Of a stretch of DNA of 64,000 bases, positions 9,429 through 18,543 are shown in pieces. Origin of the DNA: BACL21 sp038141525 (lineage in GTDB: Bacteria > Bacteroidota > Bacteroidia > Flavobacteriales > Flavobacteriaceae). Each line of letters opens with the position of its first letter. The first letter of the stretch is position 1. A program made the translations under genes and the position numbers. The notes under the pieces are model-generated. The model was given only the letters and a program-made list of their open reading frames with translations, made no database searches and had not been told where the DNA came from. Location of the stretch: the NCBI GenBank assembly GCA_038141525.1, contig JAYQIF010000007.1, forward strand, positions 1-64,000. Reading direction: 5' to 3'.

Positions 9429-9449
9429 GCGTTCTGGATCAAGCAAAGA

Positions 9450-9800
9450 TTAGTACTTCTTTTCTTTAATTCTCGCCTTCTTACCAGTCAATTCACGGAA
9501 GTAGTAGATACGTTTTCTACGTACACTACCGCGTTTGTTGACCTCAATTTTTTGAAGTGCTGGTAAATTAATTGGGAAAATACGTTCTACCCCAATAGTA
9601 CCAGACATTTTTCTAATGGTAAAAGTTTTTGAACTTCCCGTCCCTTTTACCTGAATAACGACACCGCGGAAAAACTGAGTACGTGTTTTTTCACCTTCGC
9701 GGATTTCGTAATAAACCGTAATGGTGTCCCCAGCTGAAAACTCGGGAAATTCCTTTTTGGTTACGAATTCGTCTTGAACAAATTTGATTAAAGATTCCAT
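9450..9800 (-). CDS. rplS: 50S ribosomal protein L19
   Basis: A 116-residue ribosomal protein at the interface of the 30S and 50S subunits. It has the L19 signature: SAGDTITVYYEIREGEKTRTQFFRGVVIQ, then SGTIGVERIFPINLPALQKIEV, and the basic C-terminus VRRKRIYYFRELTGKKARI. The length is typical. It follows trmD in the same direction, as in many bacteria, but has its own promoter in the 160-bp gap. Confidence 0.98.
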   Translation of the reverse strand: MESLIKFVQDEFVTKKEFPEFSAGDTITVYYEIREGEKTRTQFFRGVVIQVKGTGSSKTFTIRKMSGTIGVERIFPINLPALQKIEVNKRGSVRRKRIYYFRELTGKKARIKEKKY

Positions 9801-9868
9801 GTTTTATGCATCTTGTTTAGTTTGCGCAACATACACGACTATCGCCAGAGGTTATCACAAATCGGAGG

Positions 9869-9898
9869 CAAAAATAGTCAAAAATGCGTCAGGTGCAA
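9869..9898 (-). promoter_or_regulatory. Promoter of rplS (-7 and -33 elements)
   Basis: On the minus strand a TATTTTTG element (9869-9876) is preceded 19 bp upstream by TTG (9896-9898). This spacing fits Bacteroidetes sigma-A promoters. The predicted leader is about 65 nt. Confidence 0.6.
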
Positions 9899-9961
9899 GG
9901 GTTTGTGTGAAATAATTCACCGCGATACCACTTTTGTCTAAGTGGTGATTTCTTCGATGAG

Positions 9962-10654
9962 TTAATCTTCTTTACTGTGTTTGGACCAAAGGTCTGGGCG
10001 TTTTGTTTTGGTGCGCTCAATGGCCTGATCCTCGCGCCACTGGTCTATTTTTTGACTGTCCCCACTGAGCAGTATTTTTGGCACGGCCCAACCCTTGTAC
10101 TCCGCAGGACGTGTGTATATTGGTGGAGCCAAAAGATCATCTTGGAATGAGTCCGTAAGGGCACTTGTTTCATTGCCGAGCACCCCGGGAATAAGTCTAA
10201 TAACGGCATCGCAAACCACACTTGCAGCGAGTTCTCCGCCACTGAGCACAAAATCACCTACAGAGATTTCTCTAGTGATAAAATGATCGCGAACCCTTTG
10301 ATCGACTCCTTTGTAATGCCCACAAAGAATAATGATGTTTTCCATTAATGACAATTCATTGGCCGTTGTTTGTGCAAACCGTGTTCCGTCCGGGGTCATG
10401 TAGATCACTTCATCATAATGTCGCTGGCTTTTTAAGGCACTGATGCATTTATCTATGGGTTCAATCATCATGACCATACCGGCACCACCACCAAACTGGT
10501 AATCGTCTATTTGTTTGTAGTTATTTGTTGTGAAGTCGCGTAAATTATGGAAGTGCACCTCGACCAAACCTTTTTCTATCGCGCGCTTGAGGATAGAGGC
10601 TTCAAAAGGACTGCGCATAAGTTCGGGCAAAACAGTAATGATATCAATGCGCAT
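9962..10654 (-). CDS. trmD: tRNA (guanine-N1-)-methyltransferase
   Basis: A 230-residue SPOUT-class enzyme that methylates G37 next to the anticodon of several tRNAs using S-adenosylmethionine, preventing frameshifting. Signature pieces: MRIDIITVLPEL at the N-terminus, QFGGGAGMVMMIEPI near residues 53-67, the knot segment LCGHYKGVDQRVRDHF, and DFVLSGGELAASVVCDAVIRLIPGV. A -7 element (TAAGTTTG on the minus strand at 10713-10720) precedes it. It is located upstream of rplS. Confidence 0.97.
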   Translation of the reverse strand: MRIDIITVLPELMRSPFEASILKRAIEKGLVEVHFHNLRDFTTNNYKQIDDYQFGGGAGMVMMIEPIDKCISALKSQRHYDEVIYMTPDGTRFAQTTANELSLMENIIILCGHYKGVDQRVRDHFITREISVGDFVLSGGELAASVVCDAVIRLIPGVLGNETSALTDSFQDDLLAPPIYTRPAEYKGWAVPKILLSGDSQKIDQWREDQAIERTKTKRPDLWSKHSKED

Positions 10655-10846
10655 AAGTCACTTAATTAAGTTTATTTCTTTGGTCAAGCACAGGATCTCA
10701 AGTATGCTCATGCAAACTTAGAAAATTAAAACTCAATAATCCGCAGTGGTGTCTGAATCTGCAAATGGTATTTTATCGATGTCTACTGAGTGTTTGGCCC
10801 GAGTTTATTATCTTTAGTTCTTCGACCACTAAAAACAACTAACTCC

Positions 10847-12259
10847 ATGAAAAGAAGATCTTTTATTCAAAAGTCTGCAGCCGCTTCTGCAGCATTTACA
10901 ATAGTGCCGAGTTATGTCCTTGGTAAAACTCATGTGCCGCCAAGCGACACCTTATATATCGGTGCCGTCGGAGTCGGTGGACGCGGTGAGAGTGTCGTTC
11001 GCGAACTCTACGAAACCGGAAAGGTGAAATTCGTCGCTTTATGTGATGTCGATGATGCTCGCGCAAAAAATGCTTATGCGGCTCATCCTGAGGCAAAGCG
11101 ATACAGAGATTTCCGTCATTTATATGAAAACCACCTTCAGGAAATGGATGCAGTCATGGTAGCCACTCCGGATCACACCCACGCTACCATCGCCTTGCCT
11201 TTCATGCGTGAAAAAAAACACGCTTATGTGGAAAAACCTTTGACGCATAATATAAATGAAGCGCGACTTATGGCCCAAGTGGCCGCTGAGAGGGGGATCG
11301 TTACTCAGATGGGGAATCAAGGTTCCTCAGGCGATGGGATTCGCACGGCGCAAGAATGGATTGAGGCAGGAGTTATCGGTAAGGTAAATCGTGTAGATTG
11401 TTGGACCAATCGACCAGTTTGGCCACAAGGCTTTAAACATATTACAACAGAGGACCCAATCCCGGAGACCTTAGACTGGGATTTATGGCTGGGTCCAGCG
11501 GCGATGCGCCTGTACAACAAAAATTATTTGCCCTTTAAATGGCGCGGATTCTGGGATTTCGGTACCGGATCGATGGGGGACATGGGCTGTCACATCATGG
11601 AAACTCCATTTAAAACTTTGGGGCTTAAATTTCCGTATGAGGCTGAGGCCAGTTGCACCACCATCTGGTCCAATGACTTTGTCGAGGCCAATTATCCTGA
11701 GGCTTGTCCTCCGTCATCCATTGTTCGTTTGAAATTTAAAAACCAGCAGCAGGACGACATCAGTTTAAACTGGTATGATGGGGGCATTATGCCCGATCTT
11801 CCGCCAGAGTTAAAAGACGGTGAGTTACCAGGCGATGTAAGCGGAGGAAGTATTTTTCACGGTTCTGATGGGATCATGGTAACGGATACTTATTCACGCA
11901 ATCCTCGCTTGCTCCCCTCTGAGCGCATGTTAGATTTTGTGGCCCCCGAGCAACGTTTGAATCGTGTCACAACAACGCATGCAGGTAACTTTGTTGAGGC
12001 TTGTCTTAATGGAGGCGAAACCTCTTCGCCATTCTCTTATGGTGGGCCACTGACTGAGGCGGTACTTATGGGTAACTTGGCCATCAAAGGCTTCCAGTAT
12101 AAAGTCCTTAAAGAAGGGAAGGGGCCCAACGATTGGTCTCCCTACAACTATCCGGGACGTAAAACTATCCTTTGGGATGGTGATGCCATGCGCGTGACCA
12201 ATTGGGATTACGCCAATCAGTGGGTTAAAGGAAGCTACCGTGAAGGCTGGGCGCTTTAG
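10847..12259 (+). CDS. Tat-exported Gfo/Idh/MocA family oxidoreductase
   Basis: A 470-residue NAD(P)-dependent dehydrogenase family protein. The start at 10847 was chosen because it gives a twin-arginine signal (MKRRSFIQKSAAASAAFTIV); the longer open frame adds unrelated residues. The Rossmann segment IGAVGVGGRGESVV is at about residues 40-53, and the conserved EKPLTHN motif follows the nucleotide-binding domain. This exported subgroup of GFO/IDH/MocA proteins is common in Bacteroidetes and is thought to act on sugars in the periplasm; the substrate is unknown. It is monocistronic and ends two bases before the convergent gap gene. Confidence 0.9.
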   Translation: MKRRSFIQKSAAASAAFTIVPSYVLGKTHVPPSDTLYIGAVGVGGRGESVVRELYETGKVKFVALCDVDDARAKNAYAAHPEAKRYRDFRHLYENHLQEMDAVMVATPDHTHATIALPFMREKKHAYVEKPLTHNINEARLMAQVAAERGIVTQMGNQGSSGDGIRTAQEWIEAGVIGKVNRVDCWTNRPVWPQGFKHITTEDPIPETLDWDLWLGPAAMRLYNKNYLPFKWRGFWDFGTGSMGDMGCHIMETPFKTLGLKFPYEAEASCTTIWSNDFVEANYPEACPPSSIVRLKFKNQQQDDISLNWYDGGIMPDLPPELKDGELPGDVSGGSIFHGSDGIMVTDTYSRNPRLLPSERMLDFVAPEQRLNRVTTTHAGNFVEACLNGGETSSPFSYGGPLTEAVLMGNLAIKGFQYKVLKEGKGPNDWSPYNYPGRKTILWDGDAMRVTNWDYANQWVKGSYREGWAL

Positions 12260-12261
12260 TA

Positions 12262-13711
12262 CTAGTAATAGGTAAAACGTCTTGCTTCTGTAATGTAACG
12301 CGCTAATCGGATCACCTGATGGCTGTAGCCGTATTCGTTGTCGTACCAGACATAAAGTATGACATTTTTTCCATCCTGGCGCACAATTGTGGCGTGGCTG
12401 TCAAAAATTGACGGAGCAGAGGAGCCGATGATGTCGCTCGATACGAGCTCATTGTTGAGCGAATATTTAATTTGCTCGACCAAAGGGCCTTCTAATGCAT
12501 TTTTCTTGATGAGCTGGTTAAGTGCTTGAGTATCTTGTCTTTTTTTCAAGGTTGACATTCAATATGGCCAAAGATCCATTGGGAACGGGAACACGGATGG
12601 CGTTTGAGGTGAGTTTTCCATCAAAATGAGGGAGTGCACGGCTCACGGCCTGACCCGCTCCAGTTTCTGTGATGACCATATTGAGTCCAGCGGCACGACC
12701 ACGACGATATTTTTTGTGCATGTTATCGACTAAATTTTGATCGTTAGTGTAGGCGTGTATGGTTTCTAAATGCCCACTGTTGACTCCAAGTGCCTCGTCT
12801 ACTACCTTCAAAATAGGGGTAATGGCATTGGTGGTGCAAGATGCGGCGGACACAATGGGTGTGTTTTTAGGGTTGTGGTCTAAATGGTTTACTCCGTAGA
12901 CGATGTTTGGAATGCCCTTGCCTGGTGCGGTGAGTAGGACCTGGCTGGCACCGGTTGCGGTTAAATGGCGGTTCAGGGCTTCATGGTCACGAAATGCCCC
13001 GGTATTGTCGATGACTAAGGCGTTTTTTATACCGTATTTGGTGTAATCAATTTCTTCAGGTCCGGCGGCAGAAATCATATGGACTGTTGTGCCATTAATG
13101 ACCAGTGCTTTGTTTTTTACATCTACAGAAACCGTTCCTGGAAAATCCCCATGGACCGAATCATATTGCAGCAAGGAGGCTCTTTTTTCTAGAGTGTTTT
13201 GATCCATTTTGCCACGGGTCACTATAGCGCGCAAACGCATCATATTGCCTTTTCCCGTGCGGGTCATAAGCTCACGAGCCACCAATCGGCCAATCCGTCC
13301 AAAACCGTAGAGTACCACATCTTGGGGCGATATAGATTTCTGTTTGCTCGCTCCTTTGAGTTTTTGACTGACAAAATCAATGCAGCTTTGATGCGCATTA
13401 CCACCGAGTTGAAATTCATGAGTGAGTTTTCCGATATCGATTTTTGCGGGTGGTAGATTCAATTGCAAAATAGCTTTGGCCACATCTACGCTCTCAAAAA
13501 TAGAGATTGATTTACCGACAAAAGCGCCGGCATATTCATGGAGATTAAGAATTTCACTGACATTACGGTCCAGGAGCTGATTTCTGAACAAGACGAGTTC
13601 GATAGAATGTTCATACCATAAATCACTAATGTGTTTTATGAGCTCAACTGTGGCGCGTCTTCGGTCGGTTTGAAAAGAAAGTTCTTTTTTGTAGGTCTGG
13701 TCAAAATTCAT
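12262..13711 (-). CDS. gap: Glyceraldehyde-3-phosphate dehydrogenase, long form (one frame break)
   Basis: Glycolytic/gluconeogenic GAPDH of about 482 residues after repair. Residues 1-130 form an extra N-terminal region absent from the standard 335-residue enzyme. The NAD-binding motif VVLYGFGRIGRLVAREL follows, then the catalytic cysteine C292 in SAASCTTNAITP and the C-terminal WYDNEYGYSHQV. The frame breaks in a seven-T run at 12540-12546 (one base too many for the frame), after which the reading continues in the next frame to 12262. The essential nature of gap makes a sequencing error the likely cause. A TAATTTTG element lies upstream at 13746-13753. Confidence 0.93.
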
Positions 13712-13790
13712 GGGAAAATTAGCTTTGGTTGTGTTGATTCGGGTGCAAAATTAGACAACTAAAACGTTTTCGTAAAATAATAATCAAAAA

Positions 13791-13829
13791 AAACACCGGA
13801 GTTTGTTCAGTTCATTTACCCCGGTGTTT
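13791..13829 (-). terminator. Terminator downstream of htrA
   Basis: A 9-bp stem (AAACACCGG / CCGGTGTTT) is followed on the minus strand by a run of T residues. It lies about 60 bp after the htrA stop and separates it from gap. Confidence 0.8.
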
Positions 13830-13887
13830 TTATACAGGATATACCTGCTGCAAACTTGTCTGAATTTTGTTTAAATGCTATTTTTTC

Positions 13888-15279
13888 TTATCGAAATAGG
13901 ATTGAATTTTTTTCGCCTTCGCGATCGTAGAAGGTCAATTTAAGTGGCCTGCCAAATTTATTGTCGATGGTATTTTTTAGATCGTCAATAGTGTTGATCA
14001 CGTCATCATTCACATGGGTAATAATGGCGCCATCGAGTCCTAAATTAAAGAGTTCTGAGTTGTTCACTTTCGTTACAATTACGCCGTGATCCAGGTCGCG
14101 TTTTTCTCGCAGATCCTTTGAGGTGTTTTTCACCGTTAAGCCCAATTCGGCCAGGGTGTAGGTGTCGATTTTGCGCAGAACCACCTTTTTGGTGAGTTCT
14201 TTGCCTTTGCGATTTAAGGTCAAAGAAACGACATCATTGGGTCTTTTGGCATTCAGATAACCGGTAAGGTCAGAAAATTTAGAGATGCTGACCCCGTCAA
14301 TGTCCTTAATCACATCACCTTCTTGCAGGCCGGCTTGTTCAGCACCGCTATCTGCCTCGATACCGGCCACATACACGCCTTGAGTTTCATCAACTCCGAG
14401 GGATTGAGCGCGCTTTGCATCTAAGCCGCTACCTTGAATGCCCAAAAAGCCGCGCTGTACATTACCGTATTCAAGAATGTCTTCAATAACTTTACGCGCC
14501 GTATTGGAGGGTACGGCGAAAGAGTATCCCACATAGGACCCAGTCTCGCTGGTGATGGCGGTATTGATCCCTACTAGCGCACCACTGGTGTTGACCAAAG
14601 CGCCACCACTGTTGCCGCGATTTACGGCGGCATCGGTTTGAATAAAGGACTGTGGATTATTGTCAAATTCATTGAGATCACGCGCCTTTGCACTAATGAT
14701 TCCTGCCGTGACCGTTGATGTTAGATTAAATGGATTACCCACAGCCAAGACCCATTGGCCGATTTTGACTGCATCAGAATCTGCAAAAGGGATGTACGGT
14801 AGCGCATCCTCGGCTTCAATTTTAAGTAAGGCGATATCTGTTTTGGGGTCTGTTCCGACGACTTGCGCTGTATAGATGCGATTGTCGTTTAAGGTTACCT
14901 CCAAGTTGCTTGCGCGCTCTATCACGTGATTGTTGGAAATAATGTAACCGTCTGGACTGATAATCACGCCGCTACCCGTACCGACCATTGCTCGAGGCGT
15001 ACCACCGCCAAAAAACAACTCCATCATATTACCCGGTTGTCTCGAAATGGTCGTATTTTTAACGTGAACAACGGCATTTACTGTTTTTTCTGCTGCGATT
15101 GTAAAGTCTGTTTCTAAAGCCTCTGAACTTGATGGGGTGAAGGCCGTGGGCACGAAACTTATGGGCCTGGTACTCTCGATTATTTGTGATTGATTTTTGT
15201 CTTGAGCGTGATCATAAATCAAAAGACTCAGTACTGCTGTAACCACACTAATTCCTAGGGTTGAAAAAAATCGCTTCAT
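13888..15279 (-). CDS. HtrA/Deg family periplasmic serine protease
   Basis: Envelope protease/chaperone of 463 residues from the ATG at 15279, which opens a signal anchor (MKRFFSTLGISVVTAVLSLLIY). The chymotrypsin-type triad is visible: His118 in ISNNHVI, Asp148 in KTDIALLKI and Ser224 in RGNSGGAL. Two PDZ regions follow, one around GVYVAGIEADSGAEQAGLQEGDVIKDIDG and a second around HGVIVTKVNNSELFNLGLDGAIITHVND. It probably degrades misfolded envelope proteins. It is transcribed divergently from dapF and ends in a terminator. Confidence 0.95.
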   Translation of the reverse strand: MKRFFSTLGISVVTAVLSLLIYDHAQDKNQSQIIESTRPISFVPTAFTPSSSEALETDFTIAAEKTVNAVVHVKNTTISRQPGNMMELFFGGGTPRAMVGTGSGVIISPDGYIISNNHVIERASNLEVTLNDNRIYTAQVVGTDPKTDIALLKIEAEDALPYIPFADSDAVKIGQWVLAVGNPFNLTSTVTAGIISAKARDLNEFDNNPQSFIQTDAAVNRGNSGGALVNTSGALVGINTAITSETGSYVGYSFAVPSNTARKVIEDILEYGNVQRGFLGIQGSGLDAKRAQSLGVDETQGVYVAGIEADSGAEQAGLQEGDVIKDIDGVSISKFSDLTGYLNAKRPNDVVSLTLNRKGKELTKKVVLRKIDTYTLAELGLTVKNTSKDLREKRDLDHGVIVTKVNNSELFNLGLDGAIITHVNDDVINTIDDLKNTIDNKFGRPLKLTFYDREGEKNSILFR

Positions 15280-15397
15280 AAATTTTAAGTTTTTTGTTTT
15301 AAAATTAACGACCAATAAAATTTTAGGATGTTAACAAATTTCTTAATTAACGACGATTTAACAAAGTTGTAAGCTCATCAACAGACATTGTATTTAG

Positions 15398-15405
15398 TAC
15401 ATTTG
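15398..15405 (+). promoter_or_regulatory. -7 element five bases before the dapF ATG
   Basis: TACATTTG matches TAnnTTTG and ends five bases before the start codon at 15411. Transcription would start within a few bases of the ATG, so the dapF operon mRNA is probably leaderless. Confidence 0.6.
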
Positions 15406-15410
15406 TAGCT

Positions 15411-16178
15411 ATGGCGAGGCACTTTTACAAATACCACGGCACCGGCAATGATTTTATTGTGATCGACAATACATCGGGTGAATTTACCTTCGAGTCCCCA
15501 GATTATATTGCCAGATTATGTCATCGTCACTTTGGCATTGGTGCCGATGGTTTGATTTTGTTACAAAGTTCTGATGACGCAGACTTCCAAATGGTGTATT
15601 TTAACTCAGATGGGCATTTGGGCAGTATGTGTGGCAATGGTGGTCGATGCATCACACATTTGGCACATAAACACGGTTTGGCGGGTGATCAAGGTGTCTT
15701 TTCGGGACCCGACGGCTTGCATGAATTCAAAATCACCGACAATGACATCAGTATTTCAATGGGAGCGGTGACCCGCATTGAGCCCAAGGAACACGGACTT
15801 TTTGTAGATACGGGCTCTCCGCATTTAGTTTGTTTTTGCCCGGAAATAAACGATGTAGATGTTGATTCTCTTGGCCGTAAACTCAGAAATGATTTTGGGC
15901 CGGCTGGAACCAATGTGAATTTCGTCAGCCATCTTGATGGCCGGGTGCGTATGAGGACCTACGAACGTGGGGTAGAAGCTGAAACCCTGTCCTGTGGTAC
16001 TGGAGCAACGGCAGTTGCTATTGCTTTAAATGAGTTGGCTGAATTAAAACAAGAATCCATAACCATCGAAACTTTGGGCGGTGCACTGAGCGTATCATTG
16101 ACCAAAGATGAACACCATTACAGCAATATATGGCTTACAGGGCCTGTTGTTTCGGTCTTTAAAGGAGAATTACCGTGA
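15411..16178 (+). CDS. dapF: Diaminopimelate epimerase
   Basis: A 255-residue cytoplasmic racemase that converts LL- to meso-diaminopimelate for lysine and peptidoglycan synthesis. The two catalytic cysteines are present: C74 in MCGNGGRC and C195 in SCGTGATA. The N-terminal KYHGTGNDFIVID motif is canonical. It is first in a compact operon; its stop overlaps the next start by 4 bp. Confidence 0.97.
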   Translation: MARHFYKYHGTGNDFIVIDNTSGEFTFESPDYIARLCHRHFGIGADGLILLQSSDDADFQMVYFNSDGHLGSMCGNGGRCITHLAHKHGLAGDQGVFSGPDGLHEFKITDNDISISMGAVTRIEPKEHGLFVDTGSPHLVCFCPEINDVDVDSLGRKLRNDFGPAGTNVNFVSHLDGRVRMRTYERGVEAETLSCGTGATAVAIALNELAELKQESITIETLGGALSVSLTKDEHHYSNIWLTGPVVSVFKGELP

Positions 16179-16705
16179 ATCTCATAGGTGACAATATCAT
16201 ATTGAGGGCTTTAGAACCTGAGGATGTGGATTATCTATACCGCACAGAAAATGATGCGGATTTTGCTCTTTTTGGGGACCAACATCCACCCTACAGTCGC
16301 TTTTTGCTCAAGCGTTATTTAGAGCAGGCCCATCAATCCATCTATCAGGCCCAGCAACTGAGACTGGTGATCCATCATAAGCCAACCAATCAAGCCATCG
16401 GACTTGTTGATTTGTTTGATTTTGATCCGCAAAACAAACGTGTTGCCCTTGGGATTTTGATTACAGAGCAATCACTGCGTAGACAGGGCATTGGACGAGA
16501 GTCAGTTCAGTTAATTTTAAATTATGCTTTTAACGTTTTAGATTGCCAGCAAGTCTACACCCTAATCGCGCCGGATAACAAATCAAGTATTGGGTTATTT
16601 TCTTCTTTGTCTTTTCGGCAATCTGGAGCGTTAAAGTCATGGTGGCATCGCGATAATGGATTGTTTCAGGATATGCTCATCTTTCAAAAATTAAAGACTG
16701 ATTAA
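16175..16705 (+). CDS. GNAT family N-acetyltransferase (RimJ/RimL-like)
   Basis: A 176-residue acetyltransferase-fold protein. It opens with NLIGDNIILRALEPEDVDYLYRTEND, as in RimL/SpeG-type proteins, and has the acetyl-CoA binding loop at LRRQGIGRESVQLIL (motif A, R-x-x-G-I-G). The acceptor is unknown. It overlaps dapF by 4 bp and the next gene by 1 bp, so it is translationally coupled in the dapF-mltG operon. Confidence 0.88.
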   Translation: MNLIGDNIILRALEPEDVDYLYRTENDADFALFGDQHPPYSRFLLKRYLEQAHQSIYQAQQLRLVIHHKPTNQAIGLVDLFDFDPQNKRVALGILITEQSLRRQGIGRESVQLILNYAFNVLDCQQVYTLIAPDNKSSIGLFSSLSFRQSGALKSWWHRDNGLFQDMLIFQKLKTD

Positions 16706-17742
16706 TGAATTGGCGTCAAAGGATTTCAGTGGTTTTGTTCACATTAGTTGTTCTCTTTTTTGGACGTTATGTGCATCGTTTGTTCTGGGCCTCGAATGTT
16801 AGCTTAGACCAGGATAAGGTAGACGTGTTTATTGGTTCAGATCCCGATTTTGATACAGTTTTAACGGCATTGTCCCCCTACATTATCCGTATTTCTGACT
16901 TTAAACTATTGGCCAAAATAAAAAGACTCGATAAATTTCCTCGTTCGGGACGATTCGTCTTAAATAAGGAGATGAACAATAGAGAAATAATCGATTTGCT
17001 GCGCAGTGGCAACACACCGGTAGCACTGAAATTCAACAATCAAGAGCGTATCCAAAATCTTGTTGGGAGTATTGCCCGTCAGATAGAGCCCGATAGTGTG
17101 ACCTTACTGGCTGCTTTTAGGGATCCTGAGTTTCTTAAACAAGCTCAGGTTAATGAAGATCAGGTACTTAGTTTGTTTATCCCAAATACTTATGAGGTAT
17201 ATTGGAATACTGACGCGGATCGTTTTTGCCAGAGAATGTTAGGGGAGTATCATTCGTTTTGGAATGAAAACAGGCGCAGAAAAGCCAAGGCGATTGGTCT
17301 AAGTCCTCTCGAAGTCTCTGCTTTGGCCTCTATCGTTCAAAAGGAATCGGTCCAGGTTTCAGAGCGCCCAACGATAGCTGGGGTATACCTCAATCGATTA
17401 AAGCGCAATATTCCTCTGCAGGCGGATCCTACCGTTATTTTTGCTAAAAAGCTTCTAGATGGCGACTCTCAGCAAGTGATACGACGTGTGCTGTATAAGG
17501 ATCTTACTCTTGATTCGCCTTATAACACATATAAATACAGTGGTTTGCCACCGGGTCCCATTACAATGCCAGATATCTCTTCTATTGATGCTGTTTTGAA
17601 TGCTGAGTCCCACCGATACTATTATTTTGTTGCGGACCCTAAGCGGCCGGGCTACCATCTCTTTTCAAAATCCTTAAAGGAGCACAATGCCAAACGTGCG
17701 CAGTATATCAAATGGATTAAAGCTCAGGGAATCAAAAGATAA
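16705..17742 (+). CDS. mltG: Endolytic peptidoglycan transglycosylase MltG
   Basis: A 345-residue inner-membrane lytic transglycosylase (YceG-like) that cuts nascent glycan strands and sets their length. There is one N-terminal transmembrane segment (VVLFTLVVLFFGRYV). The catalytic glutamate lies in ALASIVQKESVQVSERPTIAGVYLNRL, and the C-terminal motif SPYNTYKYSGLPPGPI is characteristic. The start overlaps the GNAT stop by one base. Linkage with dapF fits a wall-synthesis operon. Confidence 0.95.
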   Translation: MNWRQRISVVLFTLVVLFFGRYVHRLFWASNVSLDQDKVDVFIGSDPDFDTVLTALSPYIIRISDFKLLAKIKRLDKFPRSGRFVLNKEMNNREIIDLLRSGNTPVALKFNNQERIQNLVGSIARQIEPDSVTLLAAFRDPEFLKQAQVNEDQVLSLFIPNTYEVYWNTDADRFCQRMLGEYHSFWNENRRRKAKAIGLSPLEVSALASIVQKESVQVSERPTIAGVYLNRLKRNIPLQADPTVIFAKKLLDGDSQQVIRRVLYKDLTLDSPYNTYKYSGLPPGPITMPDISSIDAVLNAESHRYYYFVADPKRPGYHLFSKSLKEHNAKRAQYIKWIKAQGIKR

Positions 17743-17789
17743 GCGATTTATTGTTTATATGAGCACTTCTTTTTACAGCCTAAATATTA

Positions 17790-17816
17790 TTAATTAATTG
17801 AAAATCAATTAATTAA
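17790..17816. promoter_or_regulatory. 12-bp perfect AT-rich inverted repeat before the 17860 gene
   Basis: TTAATTAATTGA, AAA, then TCAATTAATTAA. It lies 10 bp upstream of the -7 element TACTTTTG (17826-17833) of the next gene, so it overlaps the expected -33 region. It could be an operator or a weak bidirectional terminator after mltG. Confidence 0.45.
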
Positions 17817-17859
17817 AATTTTTGTTACTTTTGCGGGCCAATCTTAATTAACCTACGTT

Positions 17860-18513
17860 ATGATTGACCTTAGACGAAAAGGGCTAGCCTCCCACTGGCT
17901 CGTCGGCTTACTTGCCGGTCTTTTGGGTTTTATTGGATTTTCCAGTTTTGAGCCTTCGGATCTGGAAATGATTTATTTTGACAAGAGCTCGCTCTGCTAT
18001 CACGTACCTGATTCAGAACATGACCAGGTGAAATTGGAAATCAATCATTCTCCTGTTTTGGATGATTCTTATATCGCCTTTAAAGAGGCGTTAGCCTTCA
18101 AAGAATCAGGTGGTGATTATCGGGTTGTTAATCGTTTTGGTTACCTGGGTAAGTACCAATTTCATATCAATACACTCAAACTCTTGGGGATCAAGGACAG
18201 AAATCGCTTTATGAGGGATTCAGAACTTCAAGAAGCTGCATTTTATGCCTATGCGGCGCGCAATAAGTGGATTTTGCGCAAGGATCTCAAGCGCAGTGTG
18301 GGTCAAAACATTCATGGAATCGAAATTACTGAATCTGGAATTTTGGCAGCAGCCCATTTAGCTGGTGCAGGTAATGTGAAGAAGTACTTGCGTAGTGGAG
18401 GTAATTTTGCTTTTACGGACGCTTTTGGTACCAGTATTGAGCAATACCTGGAACAGTTTGCAAATTTCAATACGGCCGCGATACCAGCGCATGATAAATG
18501 GGTCGATCTTTAA
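17860..18513 (+). CDS. Exported lysozyme-fold (transglycosylase-like) protein
   Basis: A 217-residue protein with an N-terminal membrane segment (HWLVGLLAGLLGFIGF). The central segment AFKESGGDYRVVNRFGYLGKYQFHINTLKLLGI has the E-S-G-G-D-Y and G-Y-L-G-K-Y-Q-F pattern of SLT/lysozyme-like folds, with Glu (about residue 86) as candidate catalytic acid. ILAAAHLAGAGNVKKYLRSGG near the C-terminus supports the fold. It likely cuts peptidoglycan, consistent with mltG upstream, but has its own promoter (TACTTTTG). The catalytic activity is inferred, and I cannot assign a specific family name. Confidence 0.7.
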   Translation: MIDLRRKGLASHWLVGLLAGLLGFIGFSSFEPSDLEMIYFDKSSLCYHVPDSEHDQVKLEINHSPVLDDSYIAFKEALAFKESGGDYRVVNRFGYLGKYQFHINTLKLLGIKDRNRFMRDSELQEAAFYAYAARNKWILRKDLKRSVGQNIHGIEITESGILAAAHLAGAGNVKKYLRSGGNFAFTDAFGTSIEQYLEQFANFNTAAIPAHDKWVDL

Positions 18514-18543
18514 TTTAGAGGATTGATCGCAGTATTGCCGAGA

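Larger units (their letters stand above)
8652..9449. other. Gene-poor 800-bp interval with nested inverted repeats
   Basis: No intact gene is visible. Plus-strand open frames here (for example 8936-9157) lack family features. The minus strand between about 9200 and 8900 has short hydrophilic stretches in different frames (NSEEFKRAKELISDSNV, then RYIELKLSAINQNFSDEIVV) that could be a decayed or indel-broken small gene; confidence is low. The left part holds an elaborate structure: outer arms GCCCAGA 8760-8766 / TCTGGGC 8887-8893, inner arms AACGGC 8771-8776 / GCCGTT 8862-8867, and a perfect 10-bp hairpin at 8815-8848. I see no signature of tmRNA, RNase P RNA or SRP RNA. Confidence 0.5.
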
